From the NCBI RefSeq assembly GCF_900176505.1, contig NZ_FWYB01000016.1:87329-151328 (forward strand): a stretch of DNA of 64,000 bases, written 5' to 3'. Below are positions 17,521 to 26,572 of the stretch, one piece after another. Position numbers and translations under genes: made by a program. The notes under the pieces are model-generated. The model did not search any database. It was not told where the DNA came from and saw nothing but the letters and a program-made list of their open reading frames with translations. The stretch is from Pedobacter nyackensis. Lineage in GTDB: Bacteria > Bacteroidota > Bacteroidia > Sphingobacteriales > Sphingobacteriaceae. How positions within the stretch are numbered: the first letter of the stretch is position 1; every line of letters begins with the position of its first letter.

Positions 17521-18660
17521 CTATTTTATGAATTTCTCAAGTGCTTGTTCCAAAGCAGCACCTCTCAAATGAGTGGCGATGATCTTTCCCTGGGGATCAA
17601 TAAGAAAGTTGGCTGGAATTCCTTTAACCTCGTACAAACGTTCTGCACCAATTTTTTTATCATTTAAAACCTGTACCCAAGGCATTCCATCTTCCTGAAC
17701 AGCTTTTCTCCAGGCGGCTTCATTCGCGTCCAATGAAACCCCAAGTACCGTAAAGCCCTTCGCTTTATAACTATCATAAGCTTTTACTACAGTCGGGTTT
17801 TCCTTGCGACAAGGACCGCACCAGCTTGCCCAGAAATCCAGTAAAACATATTTACCTTTCAAAGACGATAGCTTTACTGCCTTTCCATCCATATTATTCA
17901 GTTCGAAGTCAGGAGCTTGTTGACCAATTGCAATAGATTTTATTCGGTCTATTTTCTTTTGAATCTGTTTGAGGTAATAACAATTCTGAATGGATGGATC
18001 AAACTCTTTTAAAAATGCTTCCATTTTCGAAACATCATTAGTAGATATGGTATAAAGACTTGCCATAACCGCTACCGGCATACTTTTACGATGCGTTGGA
18101 ATCAGTGCTGTTATTTCATTCTGCTTTTGTTTGAATAATTGATCAAGCTGAGCACTTGCTGCTTTCAACTTTGCAAGATTCTCAGGTCTCTTCGCTACAT
18201 TATTGTACAATTGGAATGCTTCATTATACGGCTTAGTTGCAGCTTCTATTTCTTTGTTTGCAGGAAGACTATTGTATAGCTTATCGTACGCATCACCACA
18301 TGGAGATCCCTTAATAGAAGAAAGTATCATGTTTTTCTCTTTAACCGCAGCCTGAATCTCAATTTTAGGAGAACATACAAAAAAGAAAATTACAGGGGTG
18401 TTCATCGCTGGACCGAGCGATCCTAACGAAGGTGCATGCAGGTAATAGTAACGCATGTCTCCTATCTCCATATTTGCTATAATTTTAAATCTCCCATCCT
18501 TGGCCTGTATTTTTTCAATTACACTTTGATCCACATTCAGTAAAACCAGTTCATTGTTTCCAAAGCCTTTTACCTCACCTTCGATGGTTACTTTTTTTAT
18601 TTGACCCTCGGCAGTTAGCGCCAAAAGAAGGCATAAGCCTAATAGTAATTTTCGAATCAT
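17521..18660 (-). CDS. TlpA family disulfide reductase with DUF4369-like N-terminus
   Basis: 379 residues: signal peptide (LLLGLCLLLALTAEGQ), an N-terminal beta domain of the DUF4369 type (KVTIEGEVKGFGNNELVLLN), a helical middle, and a C-terminal thioredoxin fold with CGPC at 281-284 in LDFWASWCGPCRKENP and cis-Pro in KGIPANFLIDPQGKI. It is expected in the periplasm or on the outer membrane and to reduce disulfides or act as a peroxidase-like redoxin. It lies six bases from its paralogue and within the SusCD operon. Confidence 0.92.
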   Translation of the reverse strand: MIRKLLLGLCLLLALTAEGQIKKVTIEGEVKGFGNNELVLLNVDQSVIEKIQAKDGRFKIIANMEIGDMRYYYLHAPSLGSLGPAMNTPVIFFFVCSPKIEIQAAVKEKNMILSSIKGSPCGDAYDKLYNSLPANKEIEAATKPYNEAFQLYNNVAKRPENLAKLKAASAQLDQLFKQKQNEITALIPTHRKSMPVAVMASLYTISTNDVSKMEAFLKEFDPSIQNCYYLKQIQKKIDRIKSIAIGQQAPDFELNNMDGKAVKLSSLKGKYVLLDFWASWCGPCRKENPTVVKAYDSYKAKGFTVLGVSLDANEAAWRKAVQEDGMPWVQVLNDKKIGAERLYEVKGIPANFLIDPQGKIIATHLRGAALEQALEKFIK

Positions 18661-18666
18661 TATTCG

Positions 18667-19767
18667 TTATTGTTTTAAGTTTGTATGTAATATCTCTTCA
18701 AGTTCCTTTTCTGATATATTTTGCGCAATTACTTTACCTGCTCTATCGAGGAGAAACACTGTTGGTAAACTAGTTACGCTATATTTCTTAGCCACTGAAG
18801 ATTCCTTTATCCCTGTTAGTTCAGATGTCTGAAGCCAGGGTAAGTCATCTTTTTTAACTGCCGCCTGCCAAAGATCTTTCTTATCATCCATAGAAACCGA
18901 AATCATCTCGAAGCCACTGTTTTGGTACTTTTCATAGATGGGTTTTATTTTCTGATTGGCAGCGCGACATGGTGTACACCAGGATGCCCAAAAATCGAGT
19001 ACAACATACTTTCCTTTCAAAGCAGATAAGCTAACAGGCTTACCTGATAGATCTGACAAAGTAAAATCTGGAGCCTGTTGTCCCACCAGAAACTCCCCTT
19101 GCTTCTTATTCAATTGTTCTGTTAGTTTGGTATAAACATCAGAATAAGCCAGCTTAGGAGAGAAAAGTGCTTTCATCTCTTTTAACTGCTTAAAATTCAT
19201 CACATCAAACTGCGGTCGCATTATATGCAGTATAGCTAATGAAGCGGGATATTTGCGGATGTATTTATACTTAATAGCCATCTGCTTTTCATTCAGCGCA
19301 TTCATTTCTTCACCCTCTTTTATCCGTTCTTCTTTGGGCATGTTGTTGTAACGACTACCAAGTTCCTGCAATTTCGCTGTTAAAGTGGCACTCTCGGCTT
19401 CATAAGCCTTTTGTATACCCATTTCTGTTCCGCCGCTAATACTATCCTTATTTTTCCAATCAGGCCGCATCAGAATATCGTAATTCTCGTTTTCAAGAAA
19501 TAATGGCAGCGACTTGCGTACTTTTTTTATCTGGATAGATGTAGATAAAGGATGTTTTACAACTCCTTTAAAAGTAAATTTACCATCAATAACTACAGCA
19601 CTGTCCAACAGGTTTCTGCCCTTATCGAAACTATACAAATAGGCTATAGATGGCTGGTCGAAACCAGCCACCTTTCCTGTTATCTGATATCCGGACTGAG
19701 CAAACGCACCTGTTGCTATAAGGCACAATATAGCTGCTGTTCCTGTATTTTTCGTGAAATGAAACAT
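18667..19767 (-). CDS. TlpA family disulfide reductase with DUF4369-like N-terminus
   Basis: 366 residues, a paralogue of the next gene downstream. Signal peptide (ILCLIATGAFAQSG), N-terminal domain starting YQITGKVAGFDQPSIAYLYS, and a thioredoxin fold with CTPC at 264-267 in LDFWASWCTPCRAANQK and cis-Pro in TSLPTVFLLDRAGKV. The middle region is lysine- and glutamate-rich (KEERIKEGEEMNALNEK). It starts eight bases after the susD-like gene, so it is part of the same transcript. The variable x-x of the CxxC motif (TP here, GP in the paralogue) suggests different redox potentials. Confidence 0.92.
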   Translation of the reverse strand: MFHFTKNTGTAAILCLIATGAFAQSGYQITGKVAGFDQPSIAYLYSFDKGRNLLDSAVVIDGKFTFKGVVKHPLSTSIQIKKVRKSLPLFLENENYDILMRPDWKNKDSISGGTEMGIQKAYEAESATLTAKLQELGSRYNNMPKEERIKEGEEMNALNEKQMAIKYKYIRKYPASLAILHIMRPQFDVMNFKQLKEMKALFSPKLAYSDVYTKLTEQLNKKQGEFLVGQQAPDFTLSDLSGKPVSLSALKGKYVVLDFWASWCTPCRAANQKIKPIYEKYQNSGFEMISVSMDDKKDLWQAAVKKDDLPWLQTSELTGIKESSVAKKYSVTSLPTVFLLDRAGKVIAQNISEKELEEILHTNLKQ

Positions 19768-19775
19768 ATGATTAT

Positions 19776-21173
19776 CTATCTTGGATTAGGAAGAATGCCC
19801 GGATTTAACAACCTAACTTTAGACGGAATTTGTTGTACAAAAATATTAGATCCCGCCTCTAATTTATAAGTAACGGCTGTATTAGCACGGGTATATGTTT
19901 TTCTAAAACGGCTATCACTATCTAAACGTCTCATGTCAAACCAACGTAAGCCTTTACCAAACAGCTCTCTTCTACGCTCATCTATCACCAATTTCAAGGC
20001 ATCATCAGGTGTTGCTGCTGTTAGGTCTGCATAATCTGCCGGTTTAAACCTTTTCTTTCTTAAGTCATTTAAAAACTTAACCGCAGGTGCAATTTGACCT
20101 TCACGTGCTTCAGCTTCCGCCGAAATCAGCATCATCTCAGGTACCGAGATGTTATAAACTAGATCAGCGTTAATGTATAAAGGATAAGGGTCCGTTATTG
20201 GTTTTCCAAGTCTATCCAAATTAGTAAAATTGAATACATAACGAAGATCTTTAGTTCCAAGCACACTTAAAAAATCCGGAGAAATAGAACAGTTTGTTAA
20301 AATACTTCCAAAACCCGTCACCTTATAAGAGATCATTTCTGAATTTAAATAATCAACAGGCCTGTTATTAATCCCTGCAAGAGGTTTTAAAGGATCTTTA
20401 AAACTCATCAGATTATAATCAAATAAGCTGTTCTTTAATTGCAGCGTCATATTAGCGTATTTCTTGGCCTCAGCATAATTATCCATACTCTGATATACCC
20501 TTGCCAGCATGGCTAGCGCATTAATTTTATTATTACGGTATACATTTTTAGCTACGTCAGGTAACTGATCCTTAGCCTTCAGCAAATCCTGAAGTATAAG
20601 TTCATAAACTGCAGCAACTGTAGCTCTTGTTGGCTTTGCTTCCAGATCGGCAACTGTTATCAATGGTACGCCTAAATCTGTCGCCGCAGTATTAGCATCG
20701 TAATCTTTAGCATACAGGTTAACCAGGTTCCAATAAGCAAACGCTCTATTAAAGAAGGCATCTCCAAGTACTTCTCTACGTTGTTGCTCCGTTCCATCTT
20801 TAAGCTTTTCTACATCCTCAATAATAATATTCGCATTATAGATATTGTTGTACATGGGATCCCATCCTCCATCCGTTTCTGTATTAATATAAAGTTCCGG
20901 CATCCACTGATAAGCCTTGGTCGTATTCTGGGTAAGAGAGACAGAGATTCTGGCGTCCGTAAGAAAAATGTTATCAGACAACCGCTCTAAAAGAGCGTTA
21001 CAGCTTGAAGCGTAAGATGGATTAGATGCCAGTTCCTCGTAATCTTTAATGTATGTGGGAATAGATTTCCCTTTAGGTTTTACATCGAGAAACTTCTGAC
21101 AGCCTGACAATGCAAATAATGTGAATAATAGAATGCTATATCTTTTCATCATAATATAATTTGATGGTTTCAT
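19776..21173 (-). CDS. SusD/RagB family substrate-binding lipoprotein
   Basis: 465 residues with lipobox FALSGCQKFLDVKPKGK, the standard SusD start. TPR-like helical framework is visible (GDAFFNRAFAYWNLVNLYAK; NKINALAMLARVYQSMDNYA) and the C-terminal RagB signature includes ISAEAEAREGQIAPAVKFLN and DERRRELFGKGLRWFDMRRL. It caps the SusC channel encoded 14 bases upstream and binds the transported substrate at the cell surface. It is shorter than most glycan SusDs (often 520-650 residues), in line with a small substrate. A start seven or eight codons later (MMKRYS) would also fit a lipoprotein leader. Confidence 0.93.
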   Translation of the reverse strand: MKPSNYIMMKRYSILLFTLFALSGCQKFLDVKPKGKSIPTYIKDYEELASNPSYASSCNALLERLSDNIFLTDARISVSLTQNTTKAYQWMPELYINTETDGGWDPMYNNIYNANIIIEDVEKLKDGTEQQRREVLGDAFFNRAFAYWNLVNLYAKDYDANTAATDLGVPLITVADLEAKPTRATVAAVYELILQDLLKAKDQLPDVAKNVYRNNKINALAMLARVYQSMDNYAEAKKYANMTLQLKNSLFDYNLMSFKDPLKPLAGINNRPVDYLNSEMISYKVTGFGSILTNCSISPDFLSVLGTKDLRYVFNFTNLDRLGKPITDPYPLYINADLVYNISVPEMMLISAEAEAREGQIAPAVKFLNDLRKKRFKPADYADLTAATPDDALKLVIDERRRELFGKGLRWFDMRRLDSDSRFRKTYTRANTAVTYKLEAGSNIFVQQIPSKVRLLNPGILPNPR

Positions 21174-21187
21174 TTTTATGAATTTAA

Positions 21188-24100
21188 TTAAAGACTAAAG
21201 TTAAGACCGAACGTAGTAGTTAAAGGTTCAGGCAATACATAAATAGAGCCTGACGAACTAGTAATAGCCTCAGGATCGATGCCATATTTATTTTTCTTGA
21301 ACAAATAAAGATTATTCATCTGTGCAACCGCCCGAATAGATTTGAAAGGTGTTCCTTTTAAAAACATTGGTTTAAAGGTATAACCGAACTGTATTTCACG
21401 GAGTCTCACAAATGATGCATTGACGATGCTATTGCTTGATAACGTTGCAGCCCTTGAATAGTTGTCGCTTAGGTTAACCATATCGGCAATGGCAGGAATA
21501 TCTGTAGTTAACTCGTCCCCCGGTTTACGCCAGCGTTGGGCAACTTGGTTGTTATATGCACCACTCCAATCATATCCATACATATTAGGCATTTCTCTAC
21601 GCACGACATGACCATAGTTAAATACAAGGAATGCCATCGCCTCAAAACCTTTATATCTAAAAGTATTGGTCCAGCCTCCGCTAAACTTTGGTCTTGATGT
21701 ACCGCTATAAATGAGAGAGCCCTCATTAGGAATGTAAATTTTGTTACCAGCGCCATCATAAACCTGTGGTCGGCCAGTATTGTCCAATCCGGCCCATTTA
21801 TAGCTCCAAACAGACTCTCTTGGATAACCTTCAAGAAAGGGGACTATATTATTAGGACGGTTAATTGCCGGATTACTATCTGTAATTTTATTACTTGTAA
21901 CTTTACTTTTATTGTATCCCAGGTTGAAGTTACTGGTCCAACTGAAATCTTGGGTTGATATAATACCCGCTTTTAAACTTAACTCAACACCCTGGTTAAG
22001 CATCTCTGCTGCGTTAACGATTGCTGATGGTAGTCCAACTGTAGGGTCAAGATCCTGATTACCCAACAAATCATAACTAAATTTATGATAGTAATCTAAT
22101 GACACCGAAAAACGACCATTCAATATTCCTGCGTCGGCACCTAAATTCACGGTCTCTGAACGCTCCCAGCGAAGCTTGGGATTTGGCGGCGTACTTAACC
22201 GCGCTACATAATCATTAGCAACAGAATTGAAGAAACGGGTGGCTACCAGGTAAGTAGTAGTTTGACTATTTCTATCAAAGTTCCCTGTAAGACCATAAGT
22301 TGCTCTTACTCCCAGATTGCTAAATATGTTTGAATGAAAGAAATGCTCGTTACTGATGTTCCATTGCCCACCTATAGACCATAATGGTGTTCTTTTGAAT
22401 TTTGGATCTGCACCGAATAAATTAGATTGGTCTGTTCTGTAGCTAGTACTAAAGGTATACCTGTCATCATAAGTATAAGCTAAAGTAGAATAATAAGAGA
22501 CTTCCCGATTGTCATAGTATGGAAGAATTCCTTCATAAGTTGAGGGGTTATAGGTTTGACGAGACCCATCCCACCAGATAATACCCGGAGCAGCTAATGC
22601 TTTTGCATCAATATTCTGGAAACTGAACAAATCATCATTATAACCTAAACGACGGGACTTATTAGATTCGGTTACAACCTTACGTACATCAAAACCGGCA
22701 ACAACATTTAGGTAATGCTTTTTACTAAAAGTATTTATATAATTGAGCTGGTTACGGAATGCATAATTATTATAGGTTGAGGTATTTAAATCTAAAATAT
22801 CTCCCTTTGGAATATTAAACACCAATTTATTTGCAGCATCTGTTGAGGTTAAACGGTTGATTAACGTCCTGGCATCGTATCCCTTCTCTCCATAAAGATT
22901 TCTTAAAGTGTTGGTGGTTCGTTCGTAGATAAAATCATTAGACATGGTTAAGCCTTTGATGATTTTCCAATCGGCACCTACTCTTGTTTTCACTCCCCAT
23001 CCTTTGCTTGTATTATTTGCTTTTTGGTTTTCTTCTAACAAATTAAAGCCATTATCCAGATAACCAAGCCCCTTAAGCCTATCATTTTCTACTTTATTGA
23101 AGTTGATGTAATCATAAACATAATTACCTCCGGCATCCTGTAACATCTGATAAGGTAATAACTTTCTAATATTGCCTTGTATATCAGAGTAACCGCTTTT
23201 ACCTGAGGAATAGTTAATTGCGAAATCCGTCCGTAAATCCACATAGCTTGCTAACGTATAAGTGTTTCTGGAGTTTATCGTCATAACATCTGACTTATTA
23301 CCCTTAGCTCCTCCCAAGTTAGATTGATAGTTTCCTGATAAAAAGTACTGCATTTTATCTGACCCTCCGGAGAAAGACATGTAATGACTTTGGCTAACAG
23401 CCGGGCGTAATAGCAGGTTATCAATTTGATCTCTATTAGATAAGCCCGCTAATGCAGCTAGCCTTTCATCACGCTGCGCTAAAGTAATATCCTTTCTATC
23501 ATAATCATTAAAAATCCCAATAGATTGTGAATAACCTGATTTTGTTCCATCGAAAATTGGCGAAATGATATAACCTTTATCAAACTGTTCCTTTTGATAA
23601 TCTATTACTGTTGCCGCATCTGCACGTCTCAGCTCGTTATAATCCGGGCGATTTGCTATTCGAACATTACCTGAATAGTTGATCTGCAATTTACTTTGCT
23701 TTCCTCTTTTTGTGGTTATAACAATCACACCATTTGAAGCCTGAGAGCCCCAAACAGCAGCTGCAGCTGCATCTTTTAGTACCGTAATGTTTTCAATTTC
23801 ATTGATATCGGGAAGAATGGTACTTACAAAACCATCTATTACAAAAAGGGGCTGAGTACCGGCACGTAAAGAACTTCCTCCTCTAATGCGAAGATCGTTT
23901 GCCCCGGTAGGACTCTTATAAACACTTAATCCCGGTATAGCTCCTTCCAATACTCTATCAAGCGAACGATTATTCATACGTGTCAACTCCTCTTTACCTA
24001 AACCTACATAAGCTCCTGTTGTGTTTTTACGTTGTAACGTTTGATATCCCGTAACTACAACCTCACTTAAAAAAGCAACGTCTTCTGTTAATAAGACATC

Positions 24101-24688
24101 AAGTATCGTCTTTCCTTTTACACTAAACTCCTGAGGCTTAAATCCAAGATAATGGAACTCCAAAATATCATCATCATGAGTATGAATGATGTACTTACCA
24201 TTTATATCTGTAACTGCAGTAGTTTTAGCAATCTTTGCTTTTACAAGAACCCCAGGTAATCCTATACCATCTTTAGCCCTAACTACCCCACTTACACGCT
24301 GGTCCTTTGCTTTTACTCCAGTTTGCAAATCATTGGTTGATCGAGGTTTAATTACCAAATGGTTATCTATAAGCTGATAGGTGTAGTTATTGGCTAACAC
24401 AATTTTCATCAATTCATCAAGCGTTGCATTAGATACGTTAATGTCTATTTTCTTAGCAGCATTAAACTCATCATTACTATAGAAAAAATCTAGCCCTTTC
24501 TGCTGCTCTTTCATCATTTTAAAAACTTCTGTTAAGCTAATTTGCTTAGCCGATATGGTGAACCTCGCAGCCTGAGCGAAGGCACTTACCGGCAGCACAC
24601 AAATGCAGGTAAGGTAAAACAGACAAAAAAGTCTGGCAAGTCTAGGTAAGCGGCGTAGACGCACACCTTTAGTAAAAATTTGATTCAT
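21188..24688 (-). CDS. SusC/RagA TonB-dependent outer-membrane transporter with STN domain
   Basis: 1166 residues. Signal peptide after a basic MNQIFTKGVRLRRLPRLARL start; STN (secretin/TonB N-terminal) domain about 45-115 (LTEVFKMMKEQQKGLDFFYS; IDINVSNATLDELMKIVL); carboxypeptidase-regulatory-like beta sandwich about 130-215 (VSGVVRAKDGIGLPGVLVKA); plug with SusC signature GALIPGLSVYK-like block and IENITVLKDAAAAAVWGSQA; then the barrel to LTTTFGLNFSL. The STN domain marks it as a signal-transducing receptor: substrate capture is relayed to the FecR encoded just upstream and so to the ECF sigma factor. Uptake is TonB-driven. Confidence 0.95.
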   Translation of the reverse strand: MNQIFTKGVRLRRLPRLARLFCLFYLTCICVLPVSAFAQAARFTISAKQISLTEVFKMMKEQQKGLDFFYSNDEFNAAKKIDINVSNATLDELMKIVLANNYTYQLIDNHLVIKPRSTNDLQTGVKAKDQRVSGVVRAKDGIGLPGVLVKAKIAKTTAVTDINGKYIIHTHDDDILEFHYLGFKPQEFSVKGKTILDVLLTEDVAFLSEVVVTGYQTLQRKNTTGAYVGLGKEELTRMNNRSLDRVLEGAIPGLSVYKSPTGANDLRIRGGSSLRAGTQPLFVIDGFVSTILPDINEIENITVLKDAAAAAVWGSQASNGVIVITTKRGKQSKLQINYSGNVRIANRPDYNELRRADAATVIDYQKEQFDKGYIISPIFDGTKSGYSQSIGIFNDYDRKDITLAQRDERLAALAGLSNRDQIDNLLLRPAVSQSHYMSFSGGSDKMQYFLSGNYQSNLGGAKGNKSDVMTINSRNTYTLASYVDLRTDFAINYSSGKSGYSDIQGNIRKLLPYQMLQDAGGNYVYDYINFNKVENDRLKGLGYLDNGFNLLEENQKANNTSKGWGVKTRVGADWKIIKGLTMSNDFIYERTTNTLRNLYGEKGYDARTLINRLTSTDAANKLVFNIPKGDILDLNTSTYNNYAFRNQLNYINTFSKKHYLNVVAGFDVRKVVTESNKSRRLGYNDDLFSFQNIDAKALAAPGIIWWDGSRQTYNPSTYEGILPYYDNREVSYYSTLAYTYDDRYTFSTSYRTDQSNLFGADPKFKRTPLWSIGGQWNISNEHFFHSNIFSNLGVRATYGLTGNFDRNSQTTTYLVATRFFNSVANDYVARLSTPPNPKLRWERSETVNLGADAGILNGRFSVSLDYYHKFSYDLLGNQDLDPTVGLPSAIVNAAEMLNQGVELSLKAGIISTQDFSWTSNFNLGYNKSKVTSNKITDSNPAINRPNNIVPFLEGYPRESVWSYKWAGLDNTGRPQVYDGAGNKIYIPNEGSLIYSGTSRPKFSGGWTNTFRYKGFEAMAFLVFNYGHVVRREMPNMYGYDWSGAYNNQVAQRWRKPGDELTTDIPAIADMVNLSDNYSRAATLSSNSIVNASFVRLREIQFGYTFKPMFLKGTPFKSIRAVAQMNNLYLFKKNKYGIDPEAITSSSGSIYVLPEPLTTTFGLNFSL

Positions 24689-24713
24689 AAATTAAAGGTT
24701 AGTTGATTGATTT

Positions 24714-25910
24714 TTACGGTTTAGTTATATACAGTGTTCCATTTCGGATCTCAAATTTCACATTGGTCGATGTTCCGATCAGCTGAAGTGCCGTATTTAA
24801 TGTTTTGTCTTTTTCTATTGATCCTGTAAAGCGCAATTGTCTGGCTTCATCATTAGTAAATACCACTTTTATATTATACCAGCGGCTGAATTTCTCTGTA
24901 ATTTGTACTAATGGCATATTATCGAATACGAATACACCGTCTTTCCAGGCATAATCACTATAAACCAACACAGATTTTTGAAGAGCTGGCAGTATATTTG
25001 GTTTTTTAGTCTCAATTCTAATTTTAGAGCCCGCTAACAAGCGTTGCTTATTCCCCATATGATCGCTCACATTAACAATCCCCTCTACAAGTGTAGCTTC
25101 TGCATAGTCTGCACCTTTATAGGCGGCTACATTAAATGCAGTACCCACAGCTTCTACATCCATGTGATCAGTTTTAACAATAAATGGATGCTTTTTGTCT
25201 TTAGCCACTTTAAAGTAGGCTTCTCCTATTAGCTTAACTTCCCGTATGGCAGCGTTGCTAAAATCAACTCTATAGGTCAGCTCCGAGCCCGAATTAACCC
25301 ATACATGAGTTTTATCCGGCAAAATAATTTCATACGCTCCACCATCCGGTACAATCAACTTATGATAGCCTCTCTGGCCGGAGTTAGTATTGTATACCAG
25401 GATATTTCCTTTATTGGTAGCAACAAGACCGATCTTTCCTCCAGAAATATCAAGAGTCGATTTATTCTGCAGACTCACCCGTTTTCCATCAGGGAGTACA
25501 AGCTCTGCACGGTTTCTCCCCGGTTCTATTATTTGAGCAATAGCTTCTGCTTTTTCATTATTATTGGTCGCCATATAGATTACCAAACCTATTGCACTCA
25601 GTATAATAACTGCAGCTGCATACCGAAGCCACGATAATGACCGTTTGGGCGCTAACAATTGAACCGGAACATCAGAAATTCTATGCTTTACTTTTACCCA
25701 TGCAGCATCCGTATCAGGTTTTTTAGTTCCTTCAATCTTAAGAAGATTTTTTACCGCAATAAGGTCCTTATACTCCTGTTGGTTTTCAGCAGCCATAGCT
25801 AACCAGGTGGTTAGTTCGGCTTGTTCTTCAGAATTCAATTCTCCTGAAGTTATACTTCTTACCATTAACTCTTGTATACGCGCTTTTTCGTTGCTATTCA
25901 TCTGCTCCAT
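24714..25910 (-). CDS. FecR family anti-sigma factor
   Basis: 398 residues from the chosen ATG (MEQMNSNEKARIQELM). The N-terminal cytoplasmic anti-sigma domain runs to about residue 85 (SGELNSEEQAELTTWLAMAA), a single membrane helix to about 115 (YAAAVIILSAIGLVIYMAT), then the periplasmic FecR domain (VPDGGAYEIILPDKTHVWVN; EVKLIGEAYFKVAKDKKHPF; HMDVEAVGTAFNV) and a C-terminal STN-like half. It holds the sigma factor inactive until the SusC STN domain signals. An in-frame TTG five codons upstream and an ATG three codons later are possible starts. It lies 70 bases after the sigma gene. Confidence 0.95.
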   Translation of the reverse strand: MEQMNSNEKARIQELMVRSITSGELNSEEQAELTTWLAMAAENQQEYKDLIAVKNLLKIEGTKKPDTDAAWVKVKHRISDVPVQLLAPKRSLSWLRYAAAVIILSAIGLVIYMATNNNEKAEAIAQIIEPGRNRAELVLPDGKRVSLQNKSTLDISGGKIGLVATNKGNILVYNTNSGQRGYHKLIVPDGGAYEIILPDKTHVWVNSGSELTYRVDFSNAAIREVKLIGEAYFKVAKDKKHPFIVKTDHMDVEAVGTAFNVAAYKGADYAEATLVEGIVNVSDHMGNKQRLLAGSKIRIETKKPNILPALQKSVLVYSDYAWKDGVFVFDNMPLVQITEKFSRWYNIKVVFTNDEARQLRFTGSIEKDKTLNTALQLIGTSTNVKFEIRNGTLYITKP

Positions 25911-25980
25911 ATACCAACATGACAACTCAACAGAAAAAAAGGGTGATACGGAATTGAAATATTTTTCTCTTTTATTCTTT

Positions 25981-26493
25981 TTATAAAAAGAATACCAGGA
26001 AAGTAAGGTCCTTAAGTTGTGGTCGGAGTGTCGAAAAAGCTTTAGTCATTTGCGTTTTTACGGTATTAACCGATATTTCTAACTGCTCTGCTGCTTCTTT
26101 ATAACTTTTATCCTCAAGCACACAAAGAAGGAAAACTTTTCTACATTGAGTGGGCAATTGATCTATTGCATTCATAATGCGTTGCCTGGTTTCTGTAGCG
26201 ATTAATGAATCATTAACTATATCGGCTTCAGAATGGGTGGATTCGTAATCATCCGCATAGTTTTTTCTTACCTTTTGAGCTTTGATATAGTTTAATGCAG
26301 CATTTTTTACCGACCGATACAAATAATGCTCCTGCTGGATTTCAAGATGATCGTTCTGAATAGCAGCCCAGCATTTTACAAAAACATCCTGCACAATGTC
26401 TTCCGCTGCCTCCATATCCCTGGTAACGATATTGGCATAAAAACACAAAGTTTGATAATGTTCCCTAAAAAGCTGCTCAAACTGTTGGTACAT
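25981..26493 (-). CDS. ECF RNA polymerase sigma factor, FecI-like
   Basis: 170 residues: sigma region 2 (FEQLFREHYQTLCFYANIVT; EAAEDIVQDVFVKCWAAI) and region 4 (DQLPTQCRKVFLLCVLEDKS, then YKEAAEQLEISVNTVKTQMT). This is the Bacteroidetes FecI-like group that drives SusC/SusD operons under FecR control. It is flanked by two FecR-type genes, an incomplete one upstream and a complete one downstream. Its own promoter region holds a -7 box inside an inverted repeat. Confidence 0.95.
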   Translation of the reverse strand: MYQQFEQLFREHYQTLCFYANIVTRDMEAAEDIVQDVFVKCWAAIQNDHLEIQQEHYLYRSVKNAALNYIKAQKVRKNYADDYESTHSEADIVNDSLIATETRQRIMNAIDQLPTQCRKVFLLCVLEDKSYKEAAEQLEISVNTVKTQMTKAFSTLRPQLKDLTFLVFFL

Positions 26494-26501
26494 GATACGC
26501 T

Positions 26502-26552
26502 GGAGTTAACCTTATTTAATACAAAAATACATAAAAAACAAGGTTAACTTCC
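26502..26552 (-). promoter_or_regulatory. Promoter within an inverted repeat before the ECF sigma gene
   Basis: GGAGTTAACCTT and AAGGTTAACTTCC are inverted arms (one bulged base) around 26 A/T-rich bases. On the minus strand the spacer holds TATTTTTG, an exact TAnnTTTG box, and the upstream arm reads GGAAGTTAACCTTG, which could also be an ECF-type -35. The dyad brackets the start of sigma transcription, so autoregulation or an operator is likely. Confidence 0.5.
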
Positions 26553-26572
26553 TTTCCGGTTAGCTCCAAATT

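Noticed and set aside
25305..25637. 110-residue plus-strand open frame
   Set aside because: It is antisense to the fecR gene, rich in Ser, Tyr, Ile and Cys as expected from a shadow frame, with no domain.
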